DNA of 64,000 nucleotides, taken from contig JAHLEZ010000006.1 of NCBI GenBank assembly GCA_020726505.1, positions 2,294,001-2,358,000 of the forward strand, read 5' to 3'. Every line of letters starts with the position of its first letter. The stretch's first letter is position 1. The translations under genes were made by a program, and so were the position numbers. This document shows, piece by piece, positions 11,992-22,889 of the stretch. The DNA is from Leptodontidium sp. MPI-SDFR-AT-0119 (Eukaryota > Ascomycota > Leotiomycetes > Helotiales > Leptodontidiaceae). The notes beneath the pieces are model-generated. The model searched no databases. It saw nothing but the letters and a program-made list of their open reading frames with translations, and was not told where the DNA came from.

Positions 11992-13657
11992 ATGGCTGCT
12001 TCGTTTGCCACCAAGATGACCATGAAGGATGTCAAGGTTATCCACGCCCAGGTACAAAGCCAAGTCGTCCGAAACGGTAAGTCATTCTGACATTCTGACA
12101 TATTTTGCCTACCAGCAGTTCTAATTTCTCCTAGCCATGGCAAATCGTGTGTCCCGAGGTCCAGTAACACTGGGTGAGTTATGTGATGCTCTGTTCAAGG
12201 AGAGAAGTATGTCATCCATGTTGCTAGCCTGTAGGCGAATCTAACATTTCCAGCAGACTTTGACCCTTACGATCACTGTTTCCCAAGCCTTCCTCGCGAT
12301 TTCTTTCTTCAAATGACCGCTGCAGATCGCAACCAGGTGGCATGGAACTTCATCCAGCAATCAACCTCGACAGTTAGAGGAGCCATCGACAGTATGCAGT
12401 TCCGCAGTACTTCTGCTGAGTCGAGCAACCCCATCTTCAGTTCCAACGGTACAGACATTGGCCACGCAGCACCGCCTCCAACCGCAACCGGAGAAAGATA
12501 CAACGAGCCTCGCCCCACTGGTTATGACATGGTGACTGGTATTGAAATCAATACCCATCTTGTTGTGAACCATGAGATAGAACACAACGCAACGGTGCAG
12601 AATGGTTCGGCTGCCTCCACGATTCCGCACAGGATAAGTTATCAGCATCCGCCAGCCCAACTAGGCACGCCATTAAACACCAATTTGCCGTATGTCATAA
12701 GCATTCCTGTCGTTCAGGCTCCTTACGTGGTGTATCAAGTTGCTCCAACAGTGGTTCCGCAGGGGTTCTACGACTACCCAGTTGGTCCGATGGTCGTGGA
12801 AAAAACTGGCTCCAGCTTTGCTAAGAGTATAGCCCCAGTACCATCTTTCCCTCTCCCACAAGGATCTGGCCAAAATATCAATCCCGCTCCTGTCATCCAC
12901 CTTCAGTTCGCCACTTCCAGACACCGAATGGACAAGGAACGCTCCTTAAGCATTGAGACGGCCCAGAGAGCAATCATGGCTGGCGTCAACCCATTCTCAA
13001 ACTACAAGGGCGACTTCACTGAAGAAATGATTCGCCATGCTCAATGTCCGGACGAGTTGAATACTTCAGTTCACATTGAAGGATTCCCAGTTGGCACTTC
13101 CGAGGCCGATATCTTGTCGGTGATCCGCTTCGCAGCTGTACGCAACATCTGCATCCATCCAGCAGTCCCAGGTCGGTTCACGACGGCTGCTGCCGACATC
13201 ACTTTCTTCAAGCGTGAGGCGGCTGAGTACTGCTTCGACCGTGGTGCGGAGGGAAACTTCAAGTTTCGGGGAAAGACATTAAAGTTCTTGTGGAACAAGA
13301 ACAAGTGCCGCCCGGCTGACGCAGAAGAAATGAGACAGTCTCGGGTGCTTGTGATTGAGGGCCCTGAGCATGTTGTCTCGATACAGGCTGTAGAGAGTCT
13401 GCTCCATGAGAAGCTGGTATTCAAGCTCGTGGAAAGAAAGACCTGGCGAGCAAAGGAGGGCAAAATGATCATTTGGCTCGAGTTCTGCAAGGTGAGAGGA
13501 CAGGCTCGTTGTGCGAAGAAGGTCGGTCAATCAAAGTATCACAAAACTTTTAGGACATGACATACTGACTTTGAATTAGCTTCTTGAGGAGGTGATTATC
13601 AAGGCCGATCTTGATGTGGTGGTCTCGTTCGGCGAGGACCCCTGTGGACCACGCTGA
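11992..13657 (+). CDS. RRM-like fold protein, paralogue 3 (four exons)
   Basis: Model: exons 11992-12076, 12135-12206, 12257-13521 and 13580-13657, with introns of 58, 50 and 58 bp, giving 499 aa. Conserved modules appear in the same order as in paralogue 2: MKDVKVIHAQVQ, VSRGPVTLGEL, FDPYDHCFPSLPRDFFLQM, a Pro/Ser/Thr-rich linker, then YKGDFTEEMIR, DELNTSVHIEGFPVGTS, AAADITFFKRE, WNKNKCRPADAEEMRQSRVL and VRGQARCAKK. The last exon ends in the family's FGEDPC-type C-terminus, which links it to paralogue 1 (WAQDPC). The first two introns coincide with those of paralogue 2; the third is displaced downstream. Function is unknown; an RNA-binding-like role is inferred from the fold pattern. Confidence 0.82.
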
Positions 13658-14825
13658 TAGGCTTTCCTCTACAATCGGGCCTTTTTGTTTCTCTCTGTGT
13701 ATTCCTTTCTCATAGCAAAGAAGCCCTTGGGTTGTTCTGGATGTGTTCGGTTAGTTTCGTCGAGGCCTTAGTTTCGGAGTTCAACGACGGGATTTCTAAA
13801 TTCGGTGTTAGCGAAACACTTGCGAGTTTGGGAATGAAAACTTTACATGTAATACTTCGCGCGTTATTGAATATACCACCGGGTAAGTTTATTCGAGCAA
13901 AATGATGAAATTAACTCCCTTCTATTTCGTTTGCAAAAGTCGGAAGTGGGGGAGTTCGATGGTTACTTGGTGAGATTTATTCCATCTGATTCCACCTTCG
14001 AACATACATTGGAAAGATTTAGTGCTTTGCATTCTTATTAAGGCCAAAATTTAGATGTCACAGAAAAGGAGGACACTCCCATGTCATGAATTCTCTCCTG
14101 CTCTTGTTCTTCATCAACTCAGGCCCAAATTGAGAAGCCATTTCAAAGTTACCTCCCCTCTCCCCTTCTCTTCCACACACATGGGTAGTCTCAATATATT
14201 CCCTACCACTACATACCAGAGGATTTCCATTAGAACGTCGGTATAAGGGACGAAGATTCTCCAAAGGTCGGAGGAATACTCGAATGCGATGCGTGATAAT
14301 TGACGATCAACCAACAGCGAAAGATCAACATAGCTCAGTCCAAAACCAAACGATCAAATCTAAAGACTCCAAGGTTCTGATTAGTTCTCTTGAGGAAGAG
14401 GATGTCGTTGCAGGTATCTGTGACACACAGCAACCCCACTCTTAGGAGTCAGCAATGCCAAGACATAAGCAACATTCGACGAATGTCAACAAACCCAAGG
14501 CCGGCCCTCGACTTCAATCACCAAGCTGCATTCATGCACCATACTAACGCTGCCTGCAAGAGAAGATTGTTCATCGCTAACAGCTACACAGAAGTGATAC
14601 GAATGTAACAGTACAAAGTTTCCATACATGCCAGTATGCCCATATCCCATGTCCACCTCCTATCCCATATCAGGCATGTTATGGTAAGGCTGCATATGCG
14701 AGAGTTCTTCCGACATCATGATCATTCGAGAACACTGTTTCGTACTGAATACCGAAGAATAGCATATCCCTACGACTTAGATAAACGTTCAATCACCACC
14801 GACTCAGATGCGCAGACCAAACACA
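13658..14825. other. Intergenic region between convergent genes
   Basis: About 1.2 kb holding the 3' regions of the RRM-like paralogue and of the minus-strand exchanger. No gene or RNA was recognised. Confidence 0.5.
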
Positions 14826-16205
14826 TTATCCCATGCCCAGAAATTTCTGCGCATGCTCTGCAACAGCAAAAATACCACTACTGCCTTCGCCAATGGGGTT
14901 TGGGTAGAAATAAGCAGCCACAGCTATGTTGACATAGACGATTACACAAAGCGATCCCTCCAAGTAATTGCTCTTTTGGTCTCGCAAGAAGTTACCGACC
15001 ACAAGGATTGCCAAGATCAAGACGATGATGTTGAAGAGGTCGAAATTCAAATCCATTCTCTTTTGCAGCCCCCAGCCGATAAGAACAACGAGCGGACCAT
15101 TGAAGAGAGATGTTTGAATTGTAGCCCCAAGAACGTGGGCAAGTGCCATGTTGACCTGGTTGTCCCAAGCTTCGTCGATGGCAGTGAGATGTTCGGCAAA
15201 CTTCTCCACGAGAGGAACCAGAATCAAGCCAACGAAGCTATCCGATACATGGCGGGCCACAACGATGAACTCGATTTCCTCGACTAAACTAATGGCGATG
15301 ATGGTGACCAGAGTGATGGCGATGACAAGAGCGACGATGCATTCGGTAAATGTGAGCTTATCCTTGGATGCGCCTTCGTGCTCCGCGTGGTGTTCATCTT
15401 CTTGAAAGATTCCATCGTAGATACTCTCATTGGTTCGCATCTGAAAGTAGGTGTAGATGGCGTATGCCACGATCAACAGAATGGATGTGATGCGGGATAT
15501 GTGAAGGACTTTGTCGGAAACAACCTCGGGTGTGGTGTGACCATTGGCAGACACTGCAGTGAAAAATGCAGCAGGTACGATGAGTCCGAATCCGCTGGGT
15601 AATACCGTGTTAGCAAAGCGAAGCAATCGGTCGCGGCAGTCTTACGCAGTCAACAACAAATCGCTTCCAACTTCGCCAACAACCTCACTGAAGTTCAACT
15701 CGTTGTGACGGACACCTCCAACCACAAAACACATTCCGAGGCAGAGAAGCTGTGTCGCCAAAACAGATCCCAGTATTGCGGCTTGGATGACAGCAAATTG
15801 ATCGTTCTTGAGCAAGACAATGAACATGACGATCTCAACGACTGAACCGAGGGTGGTCTCTAGCAGGACACCGAGAACTTTGTGAAGCTTCCGTCCCAGT
15901 TCTTGACCGGCAAAACCAATCAAGTTGGCACAGGGAACCATGGCGATGTAATTGAGGATAAAGATGACCAGATGGAGGTCGTGGTGGGCGTATGTGACCC
16001 AGATGGCGGCTGGCACGACGGGCCAGAATATGTTGCAGATTCGAGAGGCTCTGCTTGTAGAGCGCCAACAGATTCTCAAGAAGCTTCCAATGTAGATGCC
16101 ACTCCTGCCACTCTCTCCTGCTGGTTGAATTCCAGTGGTGGTTCGGATAGCGTTGGAAATGGTATTGTGACGAGGCAACGTAGCTTGGACCGCGGTATGC
16201 TCCAT
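14826..16205 (-). CDS. Calcium/proton exchanger (CaCA superfamily, vacuolar type)
   Basis: Model: exon 16205-15646, intron 15645-15595 (GTAAGA..CCAG, 51 bp), exon 15594-14826, giving 442 aa. The protein has many hydrophobic helices and the two alpha repeats of cation exchangers. The first carries GQELGRKLHKVLGVLLETTLGSVVEI; the second carries LVEKFAEHLTAIDEAW and LGATIQTSLFNGPLVVLIGW. A long acidic and His-rich loop (EDEHHAEHEG) precedes the second repeat. Fungal members move Ca2+ into the vacuole in exchange for protons. In both repeats the usual Gly-Asn-x-x-Glu signature lacks its Asn, which fits a divergent fungal subfamily. The ATG at 16205 is the first in-frame Met after an upstream stop; a further 5' exon is possible. 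Confidence 0.88.
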
Positions 16206-16821
16206 ATCGTGATGACCGGATTCCGATCGAGAGGGACCCGTCTTGAGGTGATCTTCTTCTGGACCGGTGAAGAAGGACTGATTGTTGTGAAGGGGTTTGT
16301 ATTTGTTTCAGAAGATGTTGCAAGAATGTGCGCGTTATATGGAAGGTTCGGGTGGTTGCCCTTGCCTAAGTTCGTGGTTCTGAGAAACTCGCTGGGAAAG
16401 AACTTTGTATCTGGAGGCCACCAATGAATGGGCAACAGCTCTTGCTTCATGCGCTTATTCGAGGGGCCATGTTGTGAATTCCTAAGGAGGTACTGATGCT
16501 CGGTTGCAGTTCCTGGGCCGATTACGAAACAGGCAGGAAGTGAGGCTTCCAAGAGAGATTGCTCCCGAGGTCGACGGCGAGAGAACACAGTCCTCAAATA
16601 GGGACAGGTCTTTATTTGCTCTTTAAGGAGAAAGAAATAAATCAGAGACACGAAAGCACGCAAGAACCATATTGAATGAAGGTGAAGAAAAAACTCATGT
16701 TAGAAGCGGCAATCTGAGATGAATTCTCTTGCTGGTCGAACCCTTCAAAATGCATGTTTAGCACGTTCCAAAAAATTCACTAGAACACAACTCCAATACA
16801 TCAATTAACAAACCTCCTCGC
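16206..16821. other. Intergenic, 5' region of exchanger
   Basis: About 600 bp between the exchanger start and the end of the acetyltransferase. It could hide a short 5' exon of the exchanger: the frame stays open for some 30 codons above the ATG before a TGA. No other gene was seen. Confidence 0.4.
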
Positions 16822-17551
16822 TCATCTCAAGTCTTTATAAAACAACACCTCATCTTTTAACGACCCATCAAGAGGAGATATTTCATTCCCGGGAATCTCA
16901 CCAATCTAAAGAAATCAGCACCGTCAGTTGAAATGCCCTCCTTGGTAACTCAAAAATTCCCAGATCTTCATCAAAGTAGAAAATCATACCTTCACATACC
17001 CTAACTTAGGGTAAACCATCTCCGCCGGACTCCCCTTGGTAGTCCCAAGCATCTAAACATCACGCATCAGCTCTCCATCAAAGTCCTATCCCAACTCGCC
17101 TAAACCCCTCCCAACCGGCCAAAAAACAAACCAAAAAGAAAGGACAACTCACCAAAAGCCCCCTCCCCTCTCTCCTCGCGACCACCTCCAAAAACCCCAT
17201 AACCCTCCTCGCAACACCCCTCTCCCTCCACCTCGGACTAACCAACAATTTCTCCACACCACCTCTAAAGGGACCCGTCTCGTTCTCCGGCATATCAAGC
17301 ATAACATACCCAGCAACTTCCTCATTTCCAGTTTCCGGGTTCGTCGCGAGTTGCATGATGATATGTCGTGAACCGGCATTGACTTCTGCTGCTCGTGCTG
17401 TCCACCAGGCTTCCATGCGTGATGTGGAGAGAGGAGGGAGGAAGGTGGCGATTGTGTAGGGAGGTGAGGTGATGCATTCTGCGTGCAAAGTCGCGAGGGA
17501 GGAGATTAAATGTGAATGTTTGGTTGGGTCGTAGAGGATTGGTGCGTCCAT
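16822..17551 (-). CDS. GNAT-family N-acetyltransferase (three exons)
   Basis: Model: exons 17551-17153, 17052-16990 and 16905-16822; introns of 100 bp (GTGAGT..TTTAG) and 84 bp (GTATGA..TTTAG); 181 aa. The start is the first ATG (MDAPILYDPTK); the frame runs further up only with non-ATG codons. Strands EVAGYVMLDMP and VEKLLVSPRWRERGVARRVMGFLE contain the acetyl-CoA-binding Arg/Gln-x-x-Gly-x-Ala motif as RERGVA. The later exons supply KGSPAEMVYPKLGYVK and IGEIPGNEISPLDGS, ending FYKDL, which complete the fold. The substrate cannot be read from sequence. The splice model is supported because each added exon restores a known family segment. Confidence 0.85.
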
Positions 17552-17864
17552 TGTTAAGAGCGGAAGAGACTTAGTCTGATACAAATGGACGTAGGTGGAA
17601 TTCGCCCTGGGAATACTCGATATTAAGTAGGAGTTCGCTCACTTATACTCCGTATCTAATGGTACAAGGGATGAAGCGAGCAGGCTGTAACTGACGTAGG
17701 ATATTTCTTTGGCGGCGCCCTTCAGTTGACTTAGAATGTCGTTCTCCTTGAACAAAAGTGGGGTTCAAGCGTGTCAAGCGAGCTTTTCAAGGGCAAATAT
17801 TCTCACCTACATCTGATTATTCATATGACCTATTCAAAGATATCATTGCCTTCTGGACTTCAAC
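17552..17864. other. Short intergenic region
   Basis: About 310 bp between the acetyltransferase start and the RRN11 stop, both minus strand. Nothing else was recognised. Confidence 0.5.
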
Positions 17865-19346
17865 TCAAACACCTTCCCCACCATCATCAATCTCCTCATC
17901 CTCAGGGTCGTTCATCCCGAGGGAAAAGTCTCTGATATCCTCGTCCTCTCCTCCATCGCTAATAATCCTATCAAACAGCTTCGCAGCACGTTCCCGCTCC
18001 GCGCGTTTGACCTTCTGCCCTCGCTCATGCTCAGCGACTCGTTGTCGATAAAGGAACCTTCGTTCAATATTCTTGTCCAGTCCTCCGAGACGTTGACCTT
18101 TCCTCCCCATCGCTTCCTCGTCGTCTTCCTCGTCTTGATCGAGAGGCATGGCTGGTACACTGAGGTCACCAATATACAGTGCCAACATGCCTCGAAGCCT
18201 GAGCAAGTTATGGCTATCTGAGTACGGGGGTATAGTCATGACTTCTTCTAGTTTCGCTGCAATTTTCTCGGATGCCGCTAAAGCCCTCCGTCGGACGTCG
18301 TCTCTTTCTACCCACCGCTTTTCTGCGCGTTTTCGCCGCACTTTCTCTTTTCTTCTCTGGTTCATCGTGAAGATATCTTCTTCGGGATCTTCTTCTTCGA
18401 TCTCGTCGCTGTCCAGACTCTCATCACCACTCCCATCATCCTCGTCATCTTTCTCTTCTTGTTTCTCGACTTTCCGCAATCCTTCCTTCTGCTCTATTTG
18501 AACTCCATAGATCTCGCATCCGACCATCGCAGGCCAGAAGTCTAGGGCACTCACGCTCCTCTGGAACTGCCTATTGTAAGGGAATTCCAGGATTAAGCGT
18601 TCGTAATAGCTCTTGACCAATTCTAATCCCTCTCTACTTCCCCACCTCCTTTCTACTCCCGTGTCCTCCCCCACAGCCTCCTCTTCAACATCGCTCTCGT
18701 CATTTTCGTACGTGTATCTCCTCTTTTTATCCAAACTTCTCATCAACAACCCCGCGCCAATCTCCCAGTACCCCGTCGACCTAATATCGACCCCCTTTCC
18801 AGAAATCTGCATCCTCAACAGCATCGCCCAAGCTCGACTCGCTCGTTGTATATCGCCTTCACCCAAACACCTATGCAGGATCGTCGTGAGAACACTGAGA
18901 TGTTGATTCCTCAACCACGGCCCTCGACTTTTTCTCTCCGCTTCATTATCCTCTTTCCCCCCCTCTTCCTCCTTCTCTTCCCCCTCAATATCCAACTCCT
19001 CCACCGTCTCCCTACCCCACACCCTCCCCCTTTTACCCTTTGACCCAAAACTCTGCGGCAGTGCCCTATGCGGAAAGCCCTTGACCTCTGGTAACTCCTC
19101 ATCCAGCTCTAGCCCCGCTAACTGGTACTGCGCAATCTCCAGAGGCGTAAGACTTAACGGATTTGTAGCCGCTGGGGCCGCCGACTCGCCATCGAGAGAG
19201 GAATTCTCGTCATCGCTGGATTCCTCTGTCGCCCGCGGCCGTTTGCGTTTCCTGACTGGCAGATTTGAGAACTTCACGCGGGAGGTCTTGGAGTCGGCGT
19301 TTTGGGTTGTGGAGGAGGGCGCTAGGGGGAGGGCAAAGAGTGGCAT
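17865..19346 (-). CDS. RRN11: RNA polymerase I core factor subunit Rrn11-like
   Basis: A single-exon 493-aa protein starting at an ATG (MPLFALPLAPSST). Residues ~145-205 carry the family signature: RNQHLSVLTTILHRCLGEGD, IQRASRAWAMLLRMQISG, VDIRSTGYWEIGAGLLMR. These are the TPR-like helices of Rrn11 (PF04090), part of the core factor that recruits RNA polymerase I to rDNA promoters in the nucleolus. A second conserved block is YYERLILEFPYNRQF with FWPAMVGCEIYGVQ. Acidic tracts (EKEEEGGKEDNE, DSDEIEEEDPEED) and a basic segment follow, typical of fungal orthologues. It is preceded by a GT-rich region and followed by the acetyltransferase gene on the same strand. Confidence 0.88.
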   Translation of the reverse strand: MPLFALPLAPSSTTQNADSKTSRVKFSNLPVRKRKRPRATEESSDDENSSLDGESAAPAATNPLSLTPLEIAQYQLAGLELDEELPEVKGFPHRALPQSFGSKGKRGRVWGRETVEELDIEGEEKEEEGGKEDNEAERKSRGPWLRNQHLSVLTTILHRCLGEGDIQRASRAWAMLLRMQISGKGVDIRSTGYWEIGAGLLMRSLDKKRRYTYENDESDVEEEAVGEDTGVERRWGSREGLELVKSYYERLILEFPYNRQFQRSVSALDFWPAMVGCEIYGVQIEQKEGLRKVEKQEEKDDEDDGSGDESLDSDEIEEEDPEEDIFTMNQRRKEKVRRKRAEKRWVERDDVRRRALAASEKIAAKLEEVMTIPPYSDSHNLLRLRGMLALYIGDLSVPAMPLDQDEEDDEEAMGRKGQRLGGLDKNIERRFLYRQRVAEHERGQKVKRAERERAAKLFDRIISDGGEDEDIRDFSLGMNDPEDEEIDDGGEGV

Positions 19347-20466
19347 TGTCGCGTTGTGTTGTGTTGCGTTGTGGCCTCATCGTGATGTTCAAGCTTCGAG
19401 GTTCTGAAAGTCAAAAAATGAGGGAAGGCTGGAAGTCAGCCTCGCCAACCTGGAACACTCAAATATTTCTTCTGTGGAGCCATCACGTGTTGCTCCATAC
19501 GACTGTCTCAAAGAGGGGGTCTGTTTCAGACTTTCGGGTCCGAAAACCCTTGCAAGATCCATGAAAATTAATATCCTTGAAACTTCGGACGGGAAATCTA
19601 TTTGAGTGCGACCTACAGCGATGATGCAGGTCTGTTCAATCCCTGCTCTTGGATGTGGATGTGGACGGGGAGGACGGGAAGGATTACAGGATGGGCGGGG
19701 TACTTCTCTTGATTTTGAACTGGTTTAAGATTGAAAAGAAATTGGTAAGTACAAAGTAACCGTCAAATATGCATACTTTGGGTTTCAATTAGCGTTTACG
19801 TATTTGAAAGGATTAAAATCATGCGATAACCAGAGTTGGGCTTCAAGCAAGGACCTTGGATTGTAGTTCCTTTTTTATTTTTTTTTATTTTTATTTTATT
19901 TCAAGACAAATACAACAATTGGCCCAGGCTTATTGGAATATAATGACCTTTGGTTTCTCTGATTAGTTACTACTAGAGTTGGGATAAAACCATTTTAGGT
20001 TCTACTTGTCACTGTCAGAAAGCTAGAATCAGGAGCGTGAGATGTAAGTGAGATACGCACAGGGATCTCGAAAACTCATGTCACATCTTGAAAGTGCTAA
20101 TGATTGGCTGTAAATGTTTTTCATTTGAAATCGTTGCAAGATTTTTGAGAGTAGCATTCATATTTCCCAAGTGTTTAATTCCCTATAAGAAACCTTAAGC
20201 GAGACATGCCACAACAAGGGGACGATAATGTTTTGTTTGAATGCGCCAGCCAAAGTTATGCGAACAATGATTCTCAGCACTCAAATTCAAGTCTAAAGAA
20301 ACGTGCTCTCGCCCAGAGCAACCGAACAAATGTCAGAAGCTCCAAAAGAGAGCGAAAGAACAAAAGGTATATACAGTGAAGCCAGCTTTTCCCAACCAGA
20401 GCACCCCGACGAAGATTTCGTCCCAAGTTGTTGTAAAAGAGATGCGATGTAAAATACCGAAGAAGC
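19347..20466. other. Intergenic region with an A/T-rich tract
   Basis: About 1.1 kb between the divergent-side start of RRN11 and the end of the pectate lyase. A homopurine/homopyrimidine-like T-rich tract lies at about 19869-19912. No gene was recognised. Confidence 0.5.
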
Positions 20467-21591
20467 TTAAGAGCTTACAACGTCAGAGCCAAAGATGCAA
20501 GTGACTCCATCAGCACCCTCTGAGACCGTGGTGGGCTCTGATCCCTTGGCGACACCTTTGAAATTGGTGCAGACGCTCTTGACACCAGAAAGCTTGGAGT
20601 TGGTGATGGTAGCTAGATGACAGTTAGAGTGAATTCAAGAAATATACGAGTAGAAATGCTTACCGGTATCGCCGAAGTTTCCGTTGACACCAGCAAGGAT
20701 ATCTCCATCAGTGGCAGTGATATCGCTCATGATGACATGTCGTTCGAAACTTGAAGCACAGTTTCCGCAAGCACGGTACAGCTTTCCGAATTTACCGACA
20801 GTGAAGCCAGAGACATCGAGAGTTCCAGCACCGTTATGTTGGAGAACCTTATCTTCGGCACCGAATGCTCCACCTCCAATGATCTTGGTGGTTTCGCCAG
20901 AAGCTTGGTTCTTGATGGTGAATGCATCCTCACAGACCGCCGTCCACCAAACATTGGTCAGTGTGCATGCACCTTGGCAGTGGATACCCTCGATTTGGTT
21001 GGGACCGATGATGACATTGGAGATCGATCCACCGTTCTCAATCTGGAAGACGGCATCGGAATCTCCACCCTCTGCTTGGCCTGTGCAGGAAACGCCACGG
21101 TCGAACATGACCATTCCACCATCGAAAGATGCACCAGCTGCGATGGTTTGAGCGGCTGATAGAACGGATGTTCCGGAGGAGGCTGGGACGTCGCCTCCGC
21201 TTGATACAGTGCCGTTTCCGGTAGTAGGTGTACCAGTCGTTGCGGGAGCGTCGCTTGAAGGAACAGCACTACCAGCAGATCCGGTCTCTGAAGCATCGCC
21301 ACCGTCGGTGGCTGTCGGCTGCAAAGCCTCAGTTGTTGTCGCAGCTTCGCCAGATCCGGAGCCACCAGTTGCGGATGGCTTAGCAGCCTTGGTAGCCTTT
21401 GATGCCTTGGTGGTCTTAGTCTTAGACTTCTTGGTGCTTGAAGCCTTTGCGCTGACATTGGTGTCCAAGATAGCAGATCCAGTGGAGTTTGAGGGAAGCT
21501 CAAGGTCGCAATCACGACGAGCGACAGAAGGAGCGGCAGAAACACCGAGAGCAAGGACCAAAGCGGCCAATTGAATTGTAGAGAACTTCAT
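20467..21591 (-). CDS. Secreted pectate lyase, polysaccharide lyase family 3
   Basis: Model: exon 21591-20664, intron 20663-20613 (GTAAGC..CTAG, 51 bp), exon 20612-20467, giving 357 aa. Residues 1-20 form a clear signal peptide ([20 protein letters not shown]). Residues ~45-140 are a Lys/Thr/Ser/Ala/Gly-rich linker. From ~153 the PL3 beta-helix starts ([18 protein letters not shown]) and continues through [46 protein letters not shown] and [10 protein letters not shown]. The short second exon completes it ([17 protein letters not shown]). PL3 enzymes cleave polygalacturonate by beta-elimination in a Ca2+-dependent way outside the cell. The long basic/low-complexity N-terminal linker is unusual for a family that is often about 230-260 aa. 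Confidence 0.9.
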
Positions 21592-22889
21592 GTTGATGGT
21601 TGGTATGGAAAGTGGTAAAACTGATCTGGATGATACGAGTTGTTGAAGTTAAATGATAGACGATGCTCAGCAAAGTTGGAAGTAAATCGCAAAAGCCAGG
21701 CGTTGAAAGTGAAAGTGGAATGTAAAGAATGATAGACGAGTGAAGAACTTGAAGAGGAAGCTGTTGAAGAAAGAAGGGCATAACAGGAACAGGAGGGTAT
21801 ATTTGTACAGAGCATATTATCATGTGTGTAACCAAAAAGGAGGCTGTTTTCGAGAGTGTCGTCGTCCACCTCTCCACAGCCTCGTTTATTGTTGATTAAC
21901 ATTTATTAACAAGAAACATTGTGGATGTTCTGCCAAGATATCGTGGAGGGAAGATCACCTGAAGTATGAAACAAGATACTTGCCAATGCTTGCTCTTGAT
22001 CTTGGCGCCAAGTACACACACGCCATCAATCCATGCGGACTTAACCCAGGACGCTCGATCTGACAATGCACGGTACGTAAGTTGGCGCTGAAGGATTCTT
22101 TTTTGGCTTCAGCCAAGAGCACTGTCAGCTGCCCCTTAGTTTCTTTGAGACTTCGTCCCAACTCCCTGGGTGGCGAGAAGAAGAGCCTCTGCAAGGGAGG
22201 ATGCAGTAGCCAACTGTTGATCGATGGGGAAGCACTTCATCTCGAACAGGATCCAACAACTTCAAACTGTTGATCATTGTAGGATTTCGGCGACTCGTGC
22301 AGAAATGTCATCTCATCTCTTTAAATTTCTTGAATAAGGGGATATCTGCGTGGCAAAGACTCTGGTTCACTCATGCCAATTGTCATTTGTGGATTCTTCA
22401 AAGTGCTTTCGTCCAAACAACAAGAATGGAGTTCGTCGAATCTATCTGCGAGTGATCTGAAAAGGCGGGTCTCGATCCAATGTCTGGCTTGATGCAGAGT
22501 CAAAGATGAGGGAAAGTTTCTTCGACATGGAGCTGCCGAGTAAATAAAAGGAGGCGCATGCAAGAAGCCCCAACTACCGAGCGGATACGTGTGAAAAGTA
22601 CTGCGTAGAAAAGGTAGGATATCTTTCGGTTCTCTGAAATTCTAGAACGCGTTGTTGAAGATTGTTGAGATGTCAAGATGAAGAGTAAGAAGAGGAGTTT
22701 CCTACCGGTCGTTTCAAGTCGCTTTGGTGGAGGTGTCGGCTTGGCGCTTGTTTCGGGCTTGAGGTGATGTCGTTACCTGCCACGTGACAATCACCTCTTG
22801 TCTTGGTGCTGCTTGCTGCTTCGCATCTCGCATCAAAATTGGGTATTATTAGTTTTCTGTTTCATTACCACTATTCATGCGGCTGCATA
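21592..22889. other. Intergenic region, pectate lyase promoter
   Basis: About 1.3 kb. It contains the 5' region of the pectate lyase and the 3' region of the oxidoreductase. Short open frames here have no recognisable product. Confidence 0.5.
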
